42,746 bases of DNA from an uncultured Bacteroidales bacterium (GTDB taxonomy: Bacteria; Bacteroidota; Bacteroidia; Bacteroidales; UBA932): positions 1-42,746 of the forward strand of contig ONKE01000008.1 in NCBI GenBank assembly GCA_900318355.1. Reading direction: 5' to 3'. The notes below the pieces were generated by a model that searched no databases, was not told where the DNA came from, and was given only the letters and a program-made list of their open reading frames with translations. Position 1 is the first letter of the stretch. Each line of letters begins with the position of its first letter. Positions 34,340-42,600 of the stretch are shown here, piece by piece. A program made the translations under genes and the position numbers.

Positions 34340-35372
34340 AAGCTTCTTTCAGATAGGAAATCCCTCCCAGAAGCAGCTGGACGAGGGTCGACGACTCGTG
34401 GGAAAGGGTGGCAAAGAGGAGCCCGATATCCTGCGGGACGCCGTACATTGCCTGCAAAGTGATCATTATCAGGTAGTGGTAGGCGCCGAAACCACCCGGG
34501 ACCGGCACCAGCGAGCTGACCACGCCGACCATCATTATGAAAAGGCCGTCGAGCAGCGAGAGGTTGCCAATGGCGGCAAAGCCTGCGGCCATCTCGGGAT
34601 GAAGCCCCGAAGTGTCGACTCCGCGGAACGACAGTATGATAAACTGGACGGCGACCCAGAAAAACACCCATGCGACAACGGTCCAGGCCACGAACTTCCA
34701 GCCGTGGTGCATACGCAGACAGGAGGCGAGCCCGTCCCCTATGCCGCGGAAAAAGCCCCAGACCTTGCCCAGGAAGGCATTGCTGTCGTGGTAGCGCCAC
34801 AGCAGCCAGAGGAAAACGGCCAGCACCGCCACGAGGCCGAGCAATATCCACACGAGGCCAAGCTTCGACGAGGCAGGCCCGAGGACGCGGCTGAGGAAGA
34901 ACTCTCCGTAGCGGTTCCACAAAATGGCGAGGAAGGCGACGATCATCAGGCCCATGAAGACGCCGTCCCAGATGCGGTCGATGAGCATGGTGCCGAAGAC
35001 TTTGTCGAACGGGGCCTTTTTCCTGCCGTCCTGACCTTCGACCGAATGTTCGGAGATGATGCCGGTACGGACAATGCCGCCCACGCGCGGGAGCACAAGG
35101 TTGACAAGATTGCCGACGTTGCAGGCGTGGACGCAGTCGGAAGCCTTGATTGAAGGGTCGAACGGCTCGATTAGCATGCGCCAGCGGACGCCTCTGGCGA
35201 TAAACGGGACAACCGCGGCGAGCATCGACAGGGCGACGAACTCCCAGCGGCAGGCACGCAGGCCTGCTGCGAAATCGTCCCAGCCGACGCCGCGGAAAGA
35301 CAACCAGAGAAGGACTGCCGCCACACCGAGCGACAAAACCGTGCGAATGATATTCGACCTTTTCTTTTCCAT
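34329..35372 (-). CDS. Flippase-like integral membrane protein (LPG synthase TM-domain family)
   Basis: 347 aa with about eight hydrophobic segments. Conserved pieces of the lysylphosphatidylglycerol-synthetase transmembrane/UPF0104 family are present: the ARGVRWRMLIEPF loop, the NLVLPRVGGIVRTGIISEH block and the VPVPGGFGAYHYL motif. The catalytic tRNA-dependent domain of MprF is absent, so this is a stand-alone flippase-like protein, probably moving or handling lipids; the substrate is unknown. Its 3' end overlaps xth by 11 bp, tail to tail. Confidence 0.85.
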   Translation of the reverse strand: MEKKRSNIIRTVLSLGVAAVLLWLSFRGVGWDDFAAGLRACRWEFVALSMLAAVVPFIARGVRWRMLIEPFDPSIKASDCVHACNVGNLVNLVLPRVGGIVRTGIISEHSVEGQDGRKKAPFDKVFGTMLIDRIWDGVFMGLMIVAFLAILWNRYGEFFLSRVLGPASSKLGLVWILLGLVAVLAVFLWLLWRYHDSNAFLGKVWGFFRGIGDGLASCLRMHHGWKFVAWTVVAWVFFWVAVQFIILSFRGVDTSGLHPEMAAGFAAIGNLSLLDGLFIMMVGVVSSLVPVPGGFGAYHYLIMITLQAMYGVPQDIGLLFATLSHESSTLVQLLLGGISYLKEAFSR

Positions 35373-35380
35373 CTGTTCTG

Positions 35381-35388
35381 CAAAAATA
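35381..35388 (-). promoter_or_regulatory. -7 element for the flippase-like gene (TATTTTTG)
   Basis: On the - strand TATTTTTG matches TAnnTTTG, 8 bp from the ATG. The leader would therefore be extremely short or absent. Confidence 0.45.
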
Positions 35389-35420
35389 CAGCAATTCCCC
35401 CGAATTAACGATAATTTTTG

Positions 35421-35428
35421 TAAATTTG
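35421..35428 (+). promoter_or_regulatory. -7 element for the PfkB-family kinase gene (TAAATTTG)
   Basis: Perfect TAnnTTTG, 27 bp before the ATG at 35456. It forms a divergent pair with the box at 35381-35388. Confidence 0.5.
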
Positions 35429-35455
35429 TGCCTTGTCCAATAATACCCTTCAGAC

Positions 35456-36457
35456 ATGAAATCCATCCTCGGCATCGGCAACGCCCTGACTGACATCCTC
35501 GCCGTCCTCCCCGACGACAGTCTCCTGACCCGTTTCCATCTGCCCCTGGGCAGCATGCAACACGTCGACATGGAGACCGGCGACCGCATCTGGGAAGCCC
35601 TCAAGGACTACGGCGTGAAATATGTCCCCGGCGGCAGCGCGGCCAACACCATAACCTGCGCCGCCATCTTCGGCATGGACGCCGGCTTCCTCGGCAAGAT
35701 CGGCAACGACGACCTGGGCAACCTCTTCAAGAGCACCATGGAGCAATATGGCGTCAAGACGCAGATGCTCTACAGCAAGAAATCCAGCGGCCGCTGCATG
35801 GTATTCATAACCGGTGCCAACGCCGAGCGCACATTCGCCGACTACATGGGCGCCACCCTGGAGCTCGGGCCCGACGACCTGCGTCCCGAATACTTCGAAG
35901 GCTACGACTATTTCCATATCGAAGGCTATCTGGTCCAGAACCAGGAACTTATCTCCAAGGCTGCGCGTCTTGCCAAGGCCGCCGGCTGCAAGATTTCCAT
36001 AGACATGGCGTCTTACAACGTCGTGGAGTCGAACGACGCCTTCTTCCACAACCTCGTGGAAAACTATGTCGACATCGTATTCGCCAACGAGTCGGAGGCC
36101 AAGGCCTACACCAAGCTTGAGCCGCGCCAGGCCATCGACGAGCTGGCCAAGCAGTGCGAAATCGCCGTCGTAAAGGTGGGAAAGCAGGGCTCAATGGTAC
36201 GCAGCGGCGACGAATACCATTTCATCGACCCCTGGCCGGCCTACCCTATCGACGCGACCGGCGCCGGCGACACCTATGCCGCAGGTTTCCTCTACGCCCA
36301 TTCCCTCGGCATGCCCCTGCGCGTATGCGGCGAGGTCGGTTCCATCATCGCTGCGAAGGTAGTGGAAGTAATCGGCACCAAGATTGACATTCCCCGCTGG
36401 CGCGACGCCAAGCAGGAGATCCGCGACCTCATTGCCGCCAACCAGCCCAAGCAGTAG
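35456..36457 (+). CDS. PfkB-family sugar/nucleoside kinase (adenosine kinase-like)
   Basis: 333 aa ribokinase-fold kinase. The N-terminal GIGNALTDI and VPGGSAANT (about 57-65) form the substrate side. The C-terminal signature DATGAGDTYAAGFLY carries the catalytic base Asp272 and the anion hole. Overall it resembles the adenosine kinase-like branch common in Bacteroidota, but the sugar or nucleoside substrate cannot be fixed from sequence. It is followed 3 bp later by the DUF6913-like gene, with which it probably forms an operon. Confidence 0.85.
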   Translation: MKSILGIGNALTDILAVLPDDSLLTRFHLPLGSMQHVDMETGDRIWEALKDYGVKYVPGGSAANTITCAAIFGMDAGFLGKIGNDDLGNLFKSTMEQYGVKTQMLYSKKSSGRCMVFITGANAERTFADYMGATLELGPDDLRPEYFEGYDYFHIEGYLVQNQELISKAARLAKAAGCKISIDMASYNVVESNDAFFHNLVENYVDIVFANESEAKAYTKLEPRQAIDELAKQCEIAVVKVGKQGSMVRSGDEYHFIDPWPAYPIDATGAGDTYAAGFLYAHSLGMPLRVCGEVGSIIAAKVVEVIGTKIDIPRWRDAKQEIRDLIAANQPKQ

Positions 36458-36460
36458 CCT

Positions 36461-36997
36461 ATGTTCGAAGGGATCCTAAATTTCTTCCGCCAGCGCGCCC
36501 TGAAAAAATACAGCAGCGACGTTCCCACATCCATCCTGCCCGTCGGCGAAATCCACTCCGCCGTCGCCTTTATCGACGTGGAAGACACGTCCTTCGATGC
36601 CTGCAAGGCCGCCCTTCAGGCCTTCTTCAGGGACAACGGCATCAAAGGTGACATTTTCTTTTTCGACTTCCGGAAAATCGGCAAGGAGGAAAGGCTCATA
36701 ACCAGCATCACCACCACCATCCTGCGCCGCGACCTGAATTTCTACGGCAAGCCCGCGCAGGAAAAGGTCAACCTCATGCTCGGCGCCGACGCCGACCTTT
36801 TCATCTCCCTTATCCGCGGAGGCGACTTCCCCATCGAGTTCATGGCCAAGTGTTCCCGCGCTCGCTTCAAAATCGGCCGCCAGCAGCTTCCTGGCGACAC
36901 TTTCGACATGGTCGTTTCCGAGCCGGAAGACAAGGTGTTTTCGCAGGAGGAAGTCTTCTCCGGCATCCGCGACTATCTCAAGTTTATCGAGAAATAG
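36461..36997 (+). CDS. DUF6913-like conserved protein
   Basis: 178 aa, with no signal peptide or membrane segment. It opens with a basic helix (ILNFFRQRALKKY) and contains DIFFFDFRKIGKEER and LMLGADADLFISLIRG, features I associate with the small DUF6913 family of Bacteroidota. Function is unknown. It is co-directional with the kinase gene and ends back to back with the next gene: TAG and the reverse-strand TAG abut as TAGCTA. Confidence 0.7.
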   Translation: MFEGILNFFRQRALKKYSSDVPTSILPVGEIHSAVAFIDVEDTSFDACKAALQAFFRDNGIKGDIFFFDFRKIGKEERLITSITTTILRRDLNFYGKPAQEKVNLMLGADADLFISLIRGGDFPIEFMAKCSRARFKIGRQQLPGDTFDMVVSEPEDKVFSQEEVFSGIRDYLKFIEK

Positions 36998-37474
36998 CTA
37001 TTTTACCAGCGAGATGGCGCCGAAGACGCCAAGGGAGGCCGCGAGCATGATGACGCCGGCAAGAAGGACGCCGAGCATCACGAAGAGCACGCTCTTGCGG
37101 AAGTCCATGTCAAGAAGCGCAGCCGCAAGGGTGCCGGACCAGGCTCCGGTGCCGGGCAGCGGAATGCCCACAAACAGCATCAGGGCCACGTACAGCCCCT
37201 TTCCGGCCGAGGCCTCGAGTTTACGCCCGGCCTTCTCGCCCTTTTCCAGGCACCAGCGGAAGAATCCGCCTATGTATTTTTTGTCGCTCCCCCACTCGAG
37301 CAGTTTCCGGCCGAAAAGGAAGATGAACGGCACGGGCAGCATGTTGCCGAGGATGGCGATGACATAGGAAGGGACGAGCGGCAGTTCGAAACCTACCGCA
37401 TAAGGGATGGCCCCGCGGAGTTCAATCAGCGGGACCATCGATATGAGGAACACAATCAGGTATTTGCGAAGCAT
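36998..37474 (-). CDS. Small multidrug export-family (COG2426) membrane protein
   Basis: 158 aa with about four hydrophobic segments. The N-terminal MVPLIELRGAIPYAVGFELP and the GIPLPGTGAWSGTLAAALL motif are characteristic of the Sm_multidrug_ex family. The family name is historical; transport activity is not established in general. It starts 4 bp downstream of the Big_2 lipoprotein stop, so the two are probably co-transcribed from the promoter at 39995-40024. Confidence 0.85.
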   Translation of the reverse strand: MLRKYLIVFLISMVPLIELRGAIPYAVGFELPLVPSYVIAILGNMLPVPFIFLFGRKLLEWGSDKKYIGGFFRWCLEKGEKAGRKLEASAGKGLYVALMLFVGIPLPGTGAWSGTLAAALLDMDFRKSVLFVMLGVLLAGVIMLAASLGVFGAISLVK

Positions 37475-37478
37475 ACGT

Positions 37479-39968
37479 TTAGAAGTAGCAGATGGGAAGT
37501 ACGTAGCCGCTCGAGCCGAATTTGTCTTCGCTCTTTACAGTCATCGTACCGTCGGCGGAAATGTTGACCTGAGGCGCTTTTTCCGCGTCGACCTGCTGGG
37601 AAGCCCACCAGTTATAGCCACTGAATGTCAGGGTCTGTCCGCTGAACGCTTTGGCCGAATGTACAAGGACCGCAACTTTTTCCTTTATAACCGCCTTGTC
37701 GGCCGAGGAGGAGGTCGTCGCCACAAGCGTAGACGGGACCGTGCCGAGGAAGATGCTGTAGAAGTCCGCAAGCGTAGGGAACAGCCAGGGCGATGTGAAG
37801 ACCGTATGGCTGTCACTTCCATTGTCTACCTGCTTGGCGTTGAAGGTGCAGCCTGTGCCGCCTTCCTTGAAGCTGCCGTAGAAATAGTATTTTCCCTTGC
37901 TGAAATCCTTATGGCTTTCCCCCGCGTCCTGGCTGATCTTGATCAGGGCTGGAGTGTTGCTGAAGAAGTTGGCCGGGTACACTTCATGGCTGGCGCCGCA
38001 AGGGGCGTTGCGATAGATAAGGGCGGCAGTGTTGGTGTAGGCCGTATGGGCGCGGGATGATGACGCCAGCACCTTTTTATCGCTCAGCCATTTGGGAATG
38101 TCGCTCGAATTAAGCAAGTTGTCGTCTTCGCCGGAGAACTGCTCTCCGGAGGCCTTGGTAACATTATACAGCCTGTCGGCGTTGACAGGAACTGCAATGC
38201 CGTGGTAGCCCTTAGAGACTGGCTCAAGACCCGTCGCCCCCGACTTCTTGTATTGGGGATCTTCCGTCAGGTGGTCATTGCCCAGCCACGCTATGATGGC
38301 ATAGACCTGGGATTTGACCCCGCCGTAGATAGGGTTTTCATAGACGCCGTTGCCGCGATAGCCGCTGTCAACGACTGAATATTCGAAGAGGTGATGATCC
38401 TTCATACTCCATATGCCGTCGCCGGGTTTGGGCTGGTAGGGGTCGTATACGGAGGCCTTGAAGGTGAACCTCTGCGTATTTCCTCCGGGCATGCCGAGGG
38501 TGATGTAGCCCTCACGGTTTCTGGTTGACGTACTTGCAGTCTGGGTGACGGGGCAGGTAACCTTAAGCTCGTTGCCATCGATGGCGACATCGAACATAAT
38601 GGTGCTGACCGAACGTTTTTCCACCTTCCCGGGCAGCAGTCGACTTCCGGTCGAGGAGGAGAGCGTCATTTTGAAAGTCTGCGTGCAGCCGATGCCGATA
38701 TATTCGCTGGCGCGGGAACGGTCAGTCGTCGGATATCCACGAAAGACATTGGATTCGTAGACAGAGAGTTCAATCTTGTCAGGCTTGTCGTAGATGCTGA
38801 CAGCCAGCCGGGCATTGACATCGGGATTGGCCTTGGAGCGGACTCCGACATACCTCTTGGAAGAATTCGATTTCTTCAGCGTGAATTTTCCGGAAGCATC
38901 GACAGAGATGTAGTCCTGCGAACTGCTTTCTACATAGAACTCATACTCGTCGTCCGCCTCGGCCGGCTCGGTAGCGACCCCGAGAGTAAACGAATCCCCG
39001 ACGCAGAAGCGGTATTCGCCGGATTCGGCGTCATATTCGGAGGAACTCGTGGAGGGAGAGGTGATCGAGATGGCAGAGAAGGCCTGGACAACCCGCACGT
39101 TTACGGAGGCCTCGAAGCCGCCGTCTTCAGTCTTGACGGAGATTACGGCGGTGCCACGGCTCTTGCCGGTCACAACACCTTTTTCGCTGACCGTAGCGAT
39201 ACCGGTGTCGCCGGAACTCCACGTCACCTTCCTGTTGGTGGCGTCGGCGGGCTTGAAAACGGCCTTGAGAGTCAATGTCTCGCCGGTTTTGATTGTCTGG
39301 TCGTCCGACGGGGAAATCGAGACTCCCTCCACCGGGATTTCCTTTTCCTGCACCCTTACGGAGAGGGTTGCGCTTGCTCCGGCGCCGTCGAGGGCATAGA
39401 CCGTAACCTTCGCCGTACCGACCGCCAGGCCCTTCACGAGGCCGTCTTTGTCGACCGACGCGACCTCAGGCTTGTCGATTTTATAACCGATTGCCGCATT
39501 TGCAGCGTCGGTCGGCGTGATCGTAGGCTCTATCTGATATTCGGCGCCGATGATGAGCGAAACCTCGCTTTCCGGGATGGTGATCTTCTTGACGTATATC
39601 GTGCTGACTTCCACGTCGCATGTCGCCGTCAGGAGTCCGTCGACCGTGGTAACCTTGATTACGCTGGTTCCGTCGCCGACAGCCGTGACGAGGCCGTCCT
39701 TGACGGTGGCAACGGATTTATTCGAACTTGTCCACAGGACGGTTTTGTTTTCGGCATCGTCAGGCTTGACGGTGGCCTTAAGCTGGATTTCCTGTCCCTT
39801 GCTCAGGGTAACGCTCGTCTTATCCAGCGTCACGCCGGTGACCTTTTTGTCACCGCTGCCGCTGTCGGGGGTAGAGTGATCATCCGGTTTTTCCTGCTTG
39901 CCGCAAGAAATAATACACGTTGCCGCAACTGCGACCACACTGAACAAACGAAGCAAACGGGTATTCAT
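37479..39968 (-). CDS. Lipoprotein with three Big_2 domains and an unassigned C-terminal half
   Basis: 829 aa. Signal peptide with lipobox CIISC (Cys22) and a Ser/Gly/Asp tether. Three bacterial Ig-like (Big_2) domains lie at about 43-121, 126-206 and 213-294, each with the SVATV or IATV-type core and a G-x-A/S-x-I/V ending. Residues 300-829 contain further beta domains. The very end (LFPTLADFYSIFLG, WWASQQ, GYVLPICYF) resembles FISUMP/DUF1566-type lectin-like modules. Probably outer-membrane anchored and surface exposed; the ligand is unknown. Confidence 0.8.
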   Translation of the reverse strand: MNTRLLRLFSVVAVAATCIISCGKQEKPDDHSTPDSGSGDKKVTGVTLDKTSVTLSKGQEIQLKATVKPDDAENKTVLWTSSNKSVATVKDGLVTAVGDGTSVIKVTTVDGLLTATCDVEVSTIYVKKITIPESEVSLIIGAEYQIEPTITPTDAANAAIGYKIDKPEVASVDKDGLVKGLAVGTAKVTVYALDGAGASATLSVRVQEKEIPVEGVSISPSDDQTIKTGETLTLKAVFKPADATNRKVTWSSGDTGIATVSEKGVVTGKSRGTAVISVKTEDGGFEASVNVRVVQAFSAISITSPSTSSSEYDAESGEYRFCVGDSFTLGVATEPAEADDEYEFYVESSSQDYISVDASGKFTLKKSNSSKRYVGVRSKANPDVNARLAVSIYDKPDKIELSVYESNVFRGYPTTDRSRASEYIGIGCTQTFKMTLSSSTGSRLLPGKVEKRSVSTIMFDVAIDGNELKVTCPVTQTASTSTRNREGYITLGMPGGNTQRFTFKASVYDPYQPKPGDGIWSMKDHHLFEYSVVDSGYRGNGVYENPIYGGVKSQVYAIIAWLGNDHLTEDPQYKKSGATGLEPVSKGYHGIAVPVNADRLYNVTKASGEQFSGEDDNLLNSSDIPKWLSDKKVLASSSRAHTAYTNTAALIYRNAPCGASHEVYPANFFSNTPALIKISQDAGESHKDFSKGKYYFYGSFKEGGTGCTFNAKQVDNGSDSHTVFTSPWLFPTLADFYSIFLGTVPSTLVATTSSSADKAVIKEKVAVLVHSAKAFSGQTLTFSGYNWWASQQVDAEKAPQVNISADGTMTVKSEDKFGSSGYVLPICYF

Positions 39969-39994
39969 GGCACTATATGTTTTTTCACTGATTG

Positions 39995-40024
39995 CAAAAT
40001 TACATTTTTTTTACAACTTACAAA
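39995..40024 (-). promoter_or_regulatory. Promoter of the Big_2 lipoprotein gene
   Basis: On the - strand TTTG (40024-40021) is followed after 18 bp by TAATTTTG (40002-39995), a good -33/-7 pair. The -7 box ends 26 bp before the ATG. Confidence 0.6.
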
Positions 40025-40063
40025 TAATGAAAAATAGTGATTCTTTCCGTTTATCGCCCCGGA

Positions 40064-40095
40064 TTTGCAAATTCTCCCGATAAAACGTATCTTTG
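40064..40095 (+). promoter_or_regulatory. Promoter of tRNA-Arg
   Basis: TTTG (40064-40067), a 20-bp spacer, then TATCTTTG (40088-40095): a full consensus Bacteroidota promoter 33 bp before the mature tRNA 5' end. It probably also drives the panE-like gene downstream. Confidence 0.65.
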
Positions 40096-40128
40096 CAAAC
40101 CGTTTCCTATCCGGGAAACCGTCGCGTC

Positions 40129-40202
40129 GGTTCCGTAGCTCAGCTGGATAGAGCAACAGCCTTCTAAGCTGTGGGTCTTGGGTTCGAATCCCAACGGAAT
40201 CA
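40129..40202 (+). tRNA. tRNA-Arg, anticodon TCT
   Basis: 74 nt that fold as a cloverleaf. Acceptor GGTTCCG pairs with CGGAATC (one G-T pair); the D arm is GCTC...GAGC; the anticodon stem ACAGC/GCTGT encloses CTTCTAA with anticodon TCT (AGA codons); the T arm is TTGGG-TTCGAAT-CCCAA. The discriminator is A, and CCA is not encoded (CAA follows). Confidence 0.95.
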
Positions 40203-40211
40203 CAAACTGTC

Positions 40212-41219
40212 ATGAACATGAGAAGTATGATTTATGGCGCAGGGTCCCTCGGAACCATTTTGGGGGCATATCTGAGCCGTGATGGAATTGAAATCGATCT
40301 TGTCAACCGCAACGCGGCCCACGTCAAGGCCCTTCAGCAGAGCGGAGCCCATATAACCGGAACCGTAGATTTTGTCCAGCGAGTCAACGCCTTTACGCCT
40401 GACTGCATGGAAGGGACATACGACATTATCTTCCTGATGACCAAGCAGCAGAACAACCGCGAAGTCGTCAATTACCTCAACGGCTACCTTGCCGCCGACG
40501 GCGTCATCGTGACGCTGCAAAACGGCCTTCCGGAGCAGGGAATCGCTGAAATCGTCGGCGAAGACCGCGTCCTGGGCTGCACCGTGGCATGGGGCGCGAC
40601 CATGCTGGGCCCGGGCGTATGCGAACTCACCAGCTCGCCCGACAGCCTGACCTTCTCGCTTGGCTGGATATCAAAGAAGCCCCACAAATATCTCGGCGAG
40701 GTGAAGTCGCTGCTCTCCCACATGGGCGAAGTCACCGTGGAGGAAAATTTCATCGGCACCCGCTGGAGCAAACTGCTGATCAATTCGGCATTTTCCGGGA
40801 TGAGCACCGTCCTGGGCTGCACGTTTGGCGAAGCTGCCGCCGACATGCGCTCGCGCAAAATCGTCCTCGCCCTCATCAAGGAATGCATCGACGTCTGCAA
40901 GGCCGCCGGAATCCGCATCGAACCCGTTCAGGGAAAGGATGCCGTGAAGCTTCTGGACTACAACAATCCGCTCAAGAAGCAGCTCTCGCTTTTCATCCTT
41001 CCTATCGCCATCCGCAAGCACGCCCGGCTCAAGGCCAGCATGCTCCAGGACATCGAAAAAGGCAAGAAGACCGAGGTCGACGCCATCAACGGCGCCATTG
41101 CCGCTTTCGGCCGGAAAATCGGCTGTCCCACCCCGATGAACGAGACCGTCACCAACATGATCCACGCCATCGAAGAAGGCCGCCTCAAGCCCTCATTCGA
41201 GAATATTTCACTGCTTTAA
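40212..41219 (+). CDS. panE: 2-dehydropantoate 2-reductase-like protein (ApbA/PanE family)
   Basis: 335 aa; a second Met two codons on is an equally good start. It would reduce ketopantoate to pantoate with NADPH in pantothenate and CoA synthesis. The N-terminal Rossmann motif is YGAGSLGTILGAYL. NGLPEQ, the catalytic Lys in GTRWSKLLIN, and the conserved KTEVDAINGAI with the active-site Glu are in place. The family also has members with other 2-oxo acid substrates, so the exact substrate is inferred. It starts 9 bp after the tRNA. Its last 12 bp overlap the convergent YiiX-like gene. Confidence 0.85.
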   Translation: MNMRSMIYGAGSLGTILGAYLSRDGIEIDLVNRNAAHVKALQQSGAHITGTVDFVQRVNAFTPDCMEGTYDIIFLMTKQQNNREVVNYLNGYLAADGVIVTLQNGLPEQGIAEIVGEDRVLGCTVAWGATMLGPGVCELTSSPDSLTFSLGWISKKPHKYLGEVKSLLSHMGEVTVEENFIGTRWSKLLINSAFSGMSTVLGCTFGEAAADMRSRKIVLALIKECIDVCKAAGIRIEPVQGKDAVKLLDYNNPLKKQLSLFILPIAIRKHARLKASMLQDIEKGKKTEVDAINGAIAAFGRKIGCPTPMNETVTNMIHAIEEGRLKPSFENISLL

Positions 41220-41825
41220 ACCGGTCCAGGACATGACCGGATCGAGGACGCCGTCGTCGAACATCCCCTGCGGCGACGTCCCGGGTTCGCCCTGCGGAAT
41301 CGGCTCGCCGAAGTCCGCGAACAGTTTCTGCCAGAACTCCGGCATGGTGCCATCCGGCCCGGCGAAATTCATCGGACGGAGCGGAAAAACGCCCTCGTAG
41401 CACTCCTGCACCAGCTCGCTGCAATAGAACGCGCCGTTGTCCTGGCGGAAATGCCAGTCGTATGGAAGGCCGATAAACGTCTTCGCCTTCCTCACCGCCG
41501 CATAGGCAATCCTCCTGTCTTTGAGGCGTTTAACGTGGAAAACAGCCACGCCGTCCGCCGTAAAATCGGCAATCAGCGTGTCCAGCGGATGCCTGTCAAC
41601 GCCCCGCCGGCCCGTCGCGTCGATGACGAAGATCTTGCCGCAAGATACTTCCAAGATGGCCACATGGGTGACCCGGCCCGTCGCCGAAGCGATGGCTGCC
41701 CCCATCGAGGCACTGTCTGCGGCCTGTTCCTCCACAAACAACAAGTCGCCGGAGCGGAGACCGTCCCGGCAGCATGAAGTCAAAGCCAGCACCATGGCCG
41801 GCAGAATCGTCAGAAGCCTTTTCAA
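41208..41825 (-). CDS. YiiX-like permuted papain-fold (NlpC/P60-superfamily) lipoprotein
   Basis: 205 aa, starting at TTG (41825), which overlaps the upstream stop as TTGA. This start gives a clean lipoprotein signal, KRLLTILPAMVLALTSC (Cys18). RSGDLLFVE opens the domain. The catalytic pair is likely His54 in VTHVAILE and Cys135 in FYCSELVQ, the permuted order of YiiX/YebB-type peptidases. IGLPYDWHF also fits. Possible roles are cell wall or amide hydrolysis. The TTG start and the overlap suggest strict coupling to the upstream gene. Confidence 0.8.
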   Translation of the reverse strand: MKRLLTILPAMVLALTSCCRDGLRSGDLLFVEEQAADSASMGAAIASATGRVTHVAILEVSCGKIFVIDATGRRGVDRHPLDTLIADFTADGVAVFHVKRLKDRRIAYAAVRKAKTFIGLPYDWHFRQDNGAFYCSELVQECYEGVFPLRPMNFAGPDGTMPEFWQKLFADFGEPIPQGEPGTSPQGMFDDGVLDPVMSWTGLKQ

Positions 41826-42361
41826 ATCTTGCCGTTCTTGAACGGGATATTCATCTTCAGGCTGGAAACCAGGATGTTGAAGTCCGACTTGGATACGTAT
41901 GTAGCCAGATAGACTCCGTCCCGCTCGATGGCAAATTCAAGCCTGCGGCCAAAAAGAGCCTTCTTCGTAGTGACCTTGACGGTCTCATTGTTGCCGTCGG
42001 GAAGCAGCGGCGCATAGTTGCCGGCAAGTTCGGTTTCGGTGCCCGGCGCCTTCTTGAACTGAGCCTTCAAAATTTCGACATTGGTCATCACCTCGTCACG
42101 CGTCTCTCCCAAGGGGATGAACAGCCGGGTGACAGGGTCGATGACAATCTGAAGCACCTTGTCGCCGGCGCCGAGGGTACCGACATTCAGGAAATAGATC
42201 TTCTTCCCGTCCAGGACATAGGAAAAAACGCCCAGCTCCACAAGGTCGGACTCGCTCTCAACCTGCGCAATCTCGACAACCTGGGGAAAGCCGGACTTCT
42301 GCTGCGCAAATGCCGGAGCGGAAAGCAGCAGGACCGCAATGGCGATGATAATCTTTTTCAT
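41822..42361 (-). CDS. Secreted protein of unknown function
   Basis: 179 aa from the ATG at 42361, chosen because it gives a Sec signal peptide (MKKIIIAIAVLLLSAPAFA, cleavage about residue 19); upstream in-frame Mets lie in the promoter region. The mature part is a small alpha/beta domain (VVEIAQVESESDLVELGVFSY, FIPLGETRDEVMTNVEILKA) that I do not recognise. It is the first gene of a two-gene unit with the YiiX-like lipoprotein gene. Confidence 0.7.
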   Translation of the reverse strand: MKKIIIAIAVLLLSAPAFAQQKSGFPQVVEIAQVESESDLVELGVFSYVLDGKKIYFLNVGTLGAGDKVLQIVIDPVTRLFIPLGETRDEVMTNVEILKAQFKKAPGTETELAGNYAPLLPDGNNETVKVTTKKALFGRRLEFAIERDGVYLATYVSKSDFNILVSSLKMNIPFKNGKI

Positions 42362-42374
42362 GGTCTTGAATTTT

Positions 42375-42388
42375 TGTTCCATGGAACA
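42375..42388. promoter_or_regulatory. 14-bp perfect palindrome in the leader (TGTTCCATGGAACA)
   Basis: TGTTCCATGGAACA is its own reverse complement and lies between the -7 box and the ATG of the secreted-protein gene. This is a typical position for a repressor operator. No regulator gene is adjacent. Confidence 0.4.
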
Positions 42389-42411
42389 GCAACAACCATT
42401 CCACAGGATTA

Positions 42412-42443
42412 CAAATATAGCTGAATTCCCCGTAACACGCAAC
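42412..42443 (-). promoter_or_regulatory. Promoter of the secreted protein/YiiX-like operon
   Basis: On the - strand GTTG (42443-42440), a 20-bp spacer, then TATATTTG (42419-42412), a perfect -7 element 50 bp before the ATG. Confidence 0.55.
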
Positions 42444-42561
42444 CCCCAACGCCCCATAACACACAATAATAGTCCATTCGCAAAACGGAACCCCAGGCAC
42501 AAGGTCACAAACTGTTAATTTAACAATTGTAAAATAACGCACGGCCCGGGACGCCTGAAAA

Positions 42562-42600
42562 GCACAAAAAACAGGACATCTCCGAAGAAATGTCCTGCGC
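42562..42600 (-). terminator. Intrinsic terminator reading on the - strand
   Basis: On the - strand CAGGACAT and ATGTCCTG (42572-42579 and 42590-42597) pair, extended inward by TTC/GAG around a TTCG tetraloop, and are followed by TTTTTT. This is a strong rho-independent design. It would end a - strand transcript arriving from beyond the right edge. Confidence 0.65.
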
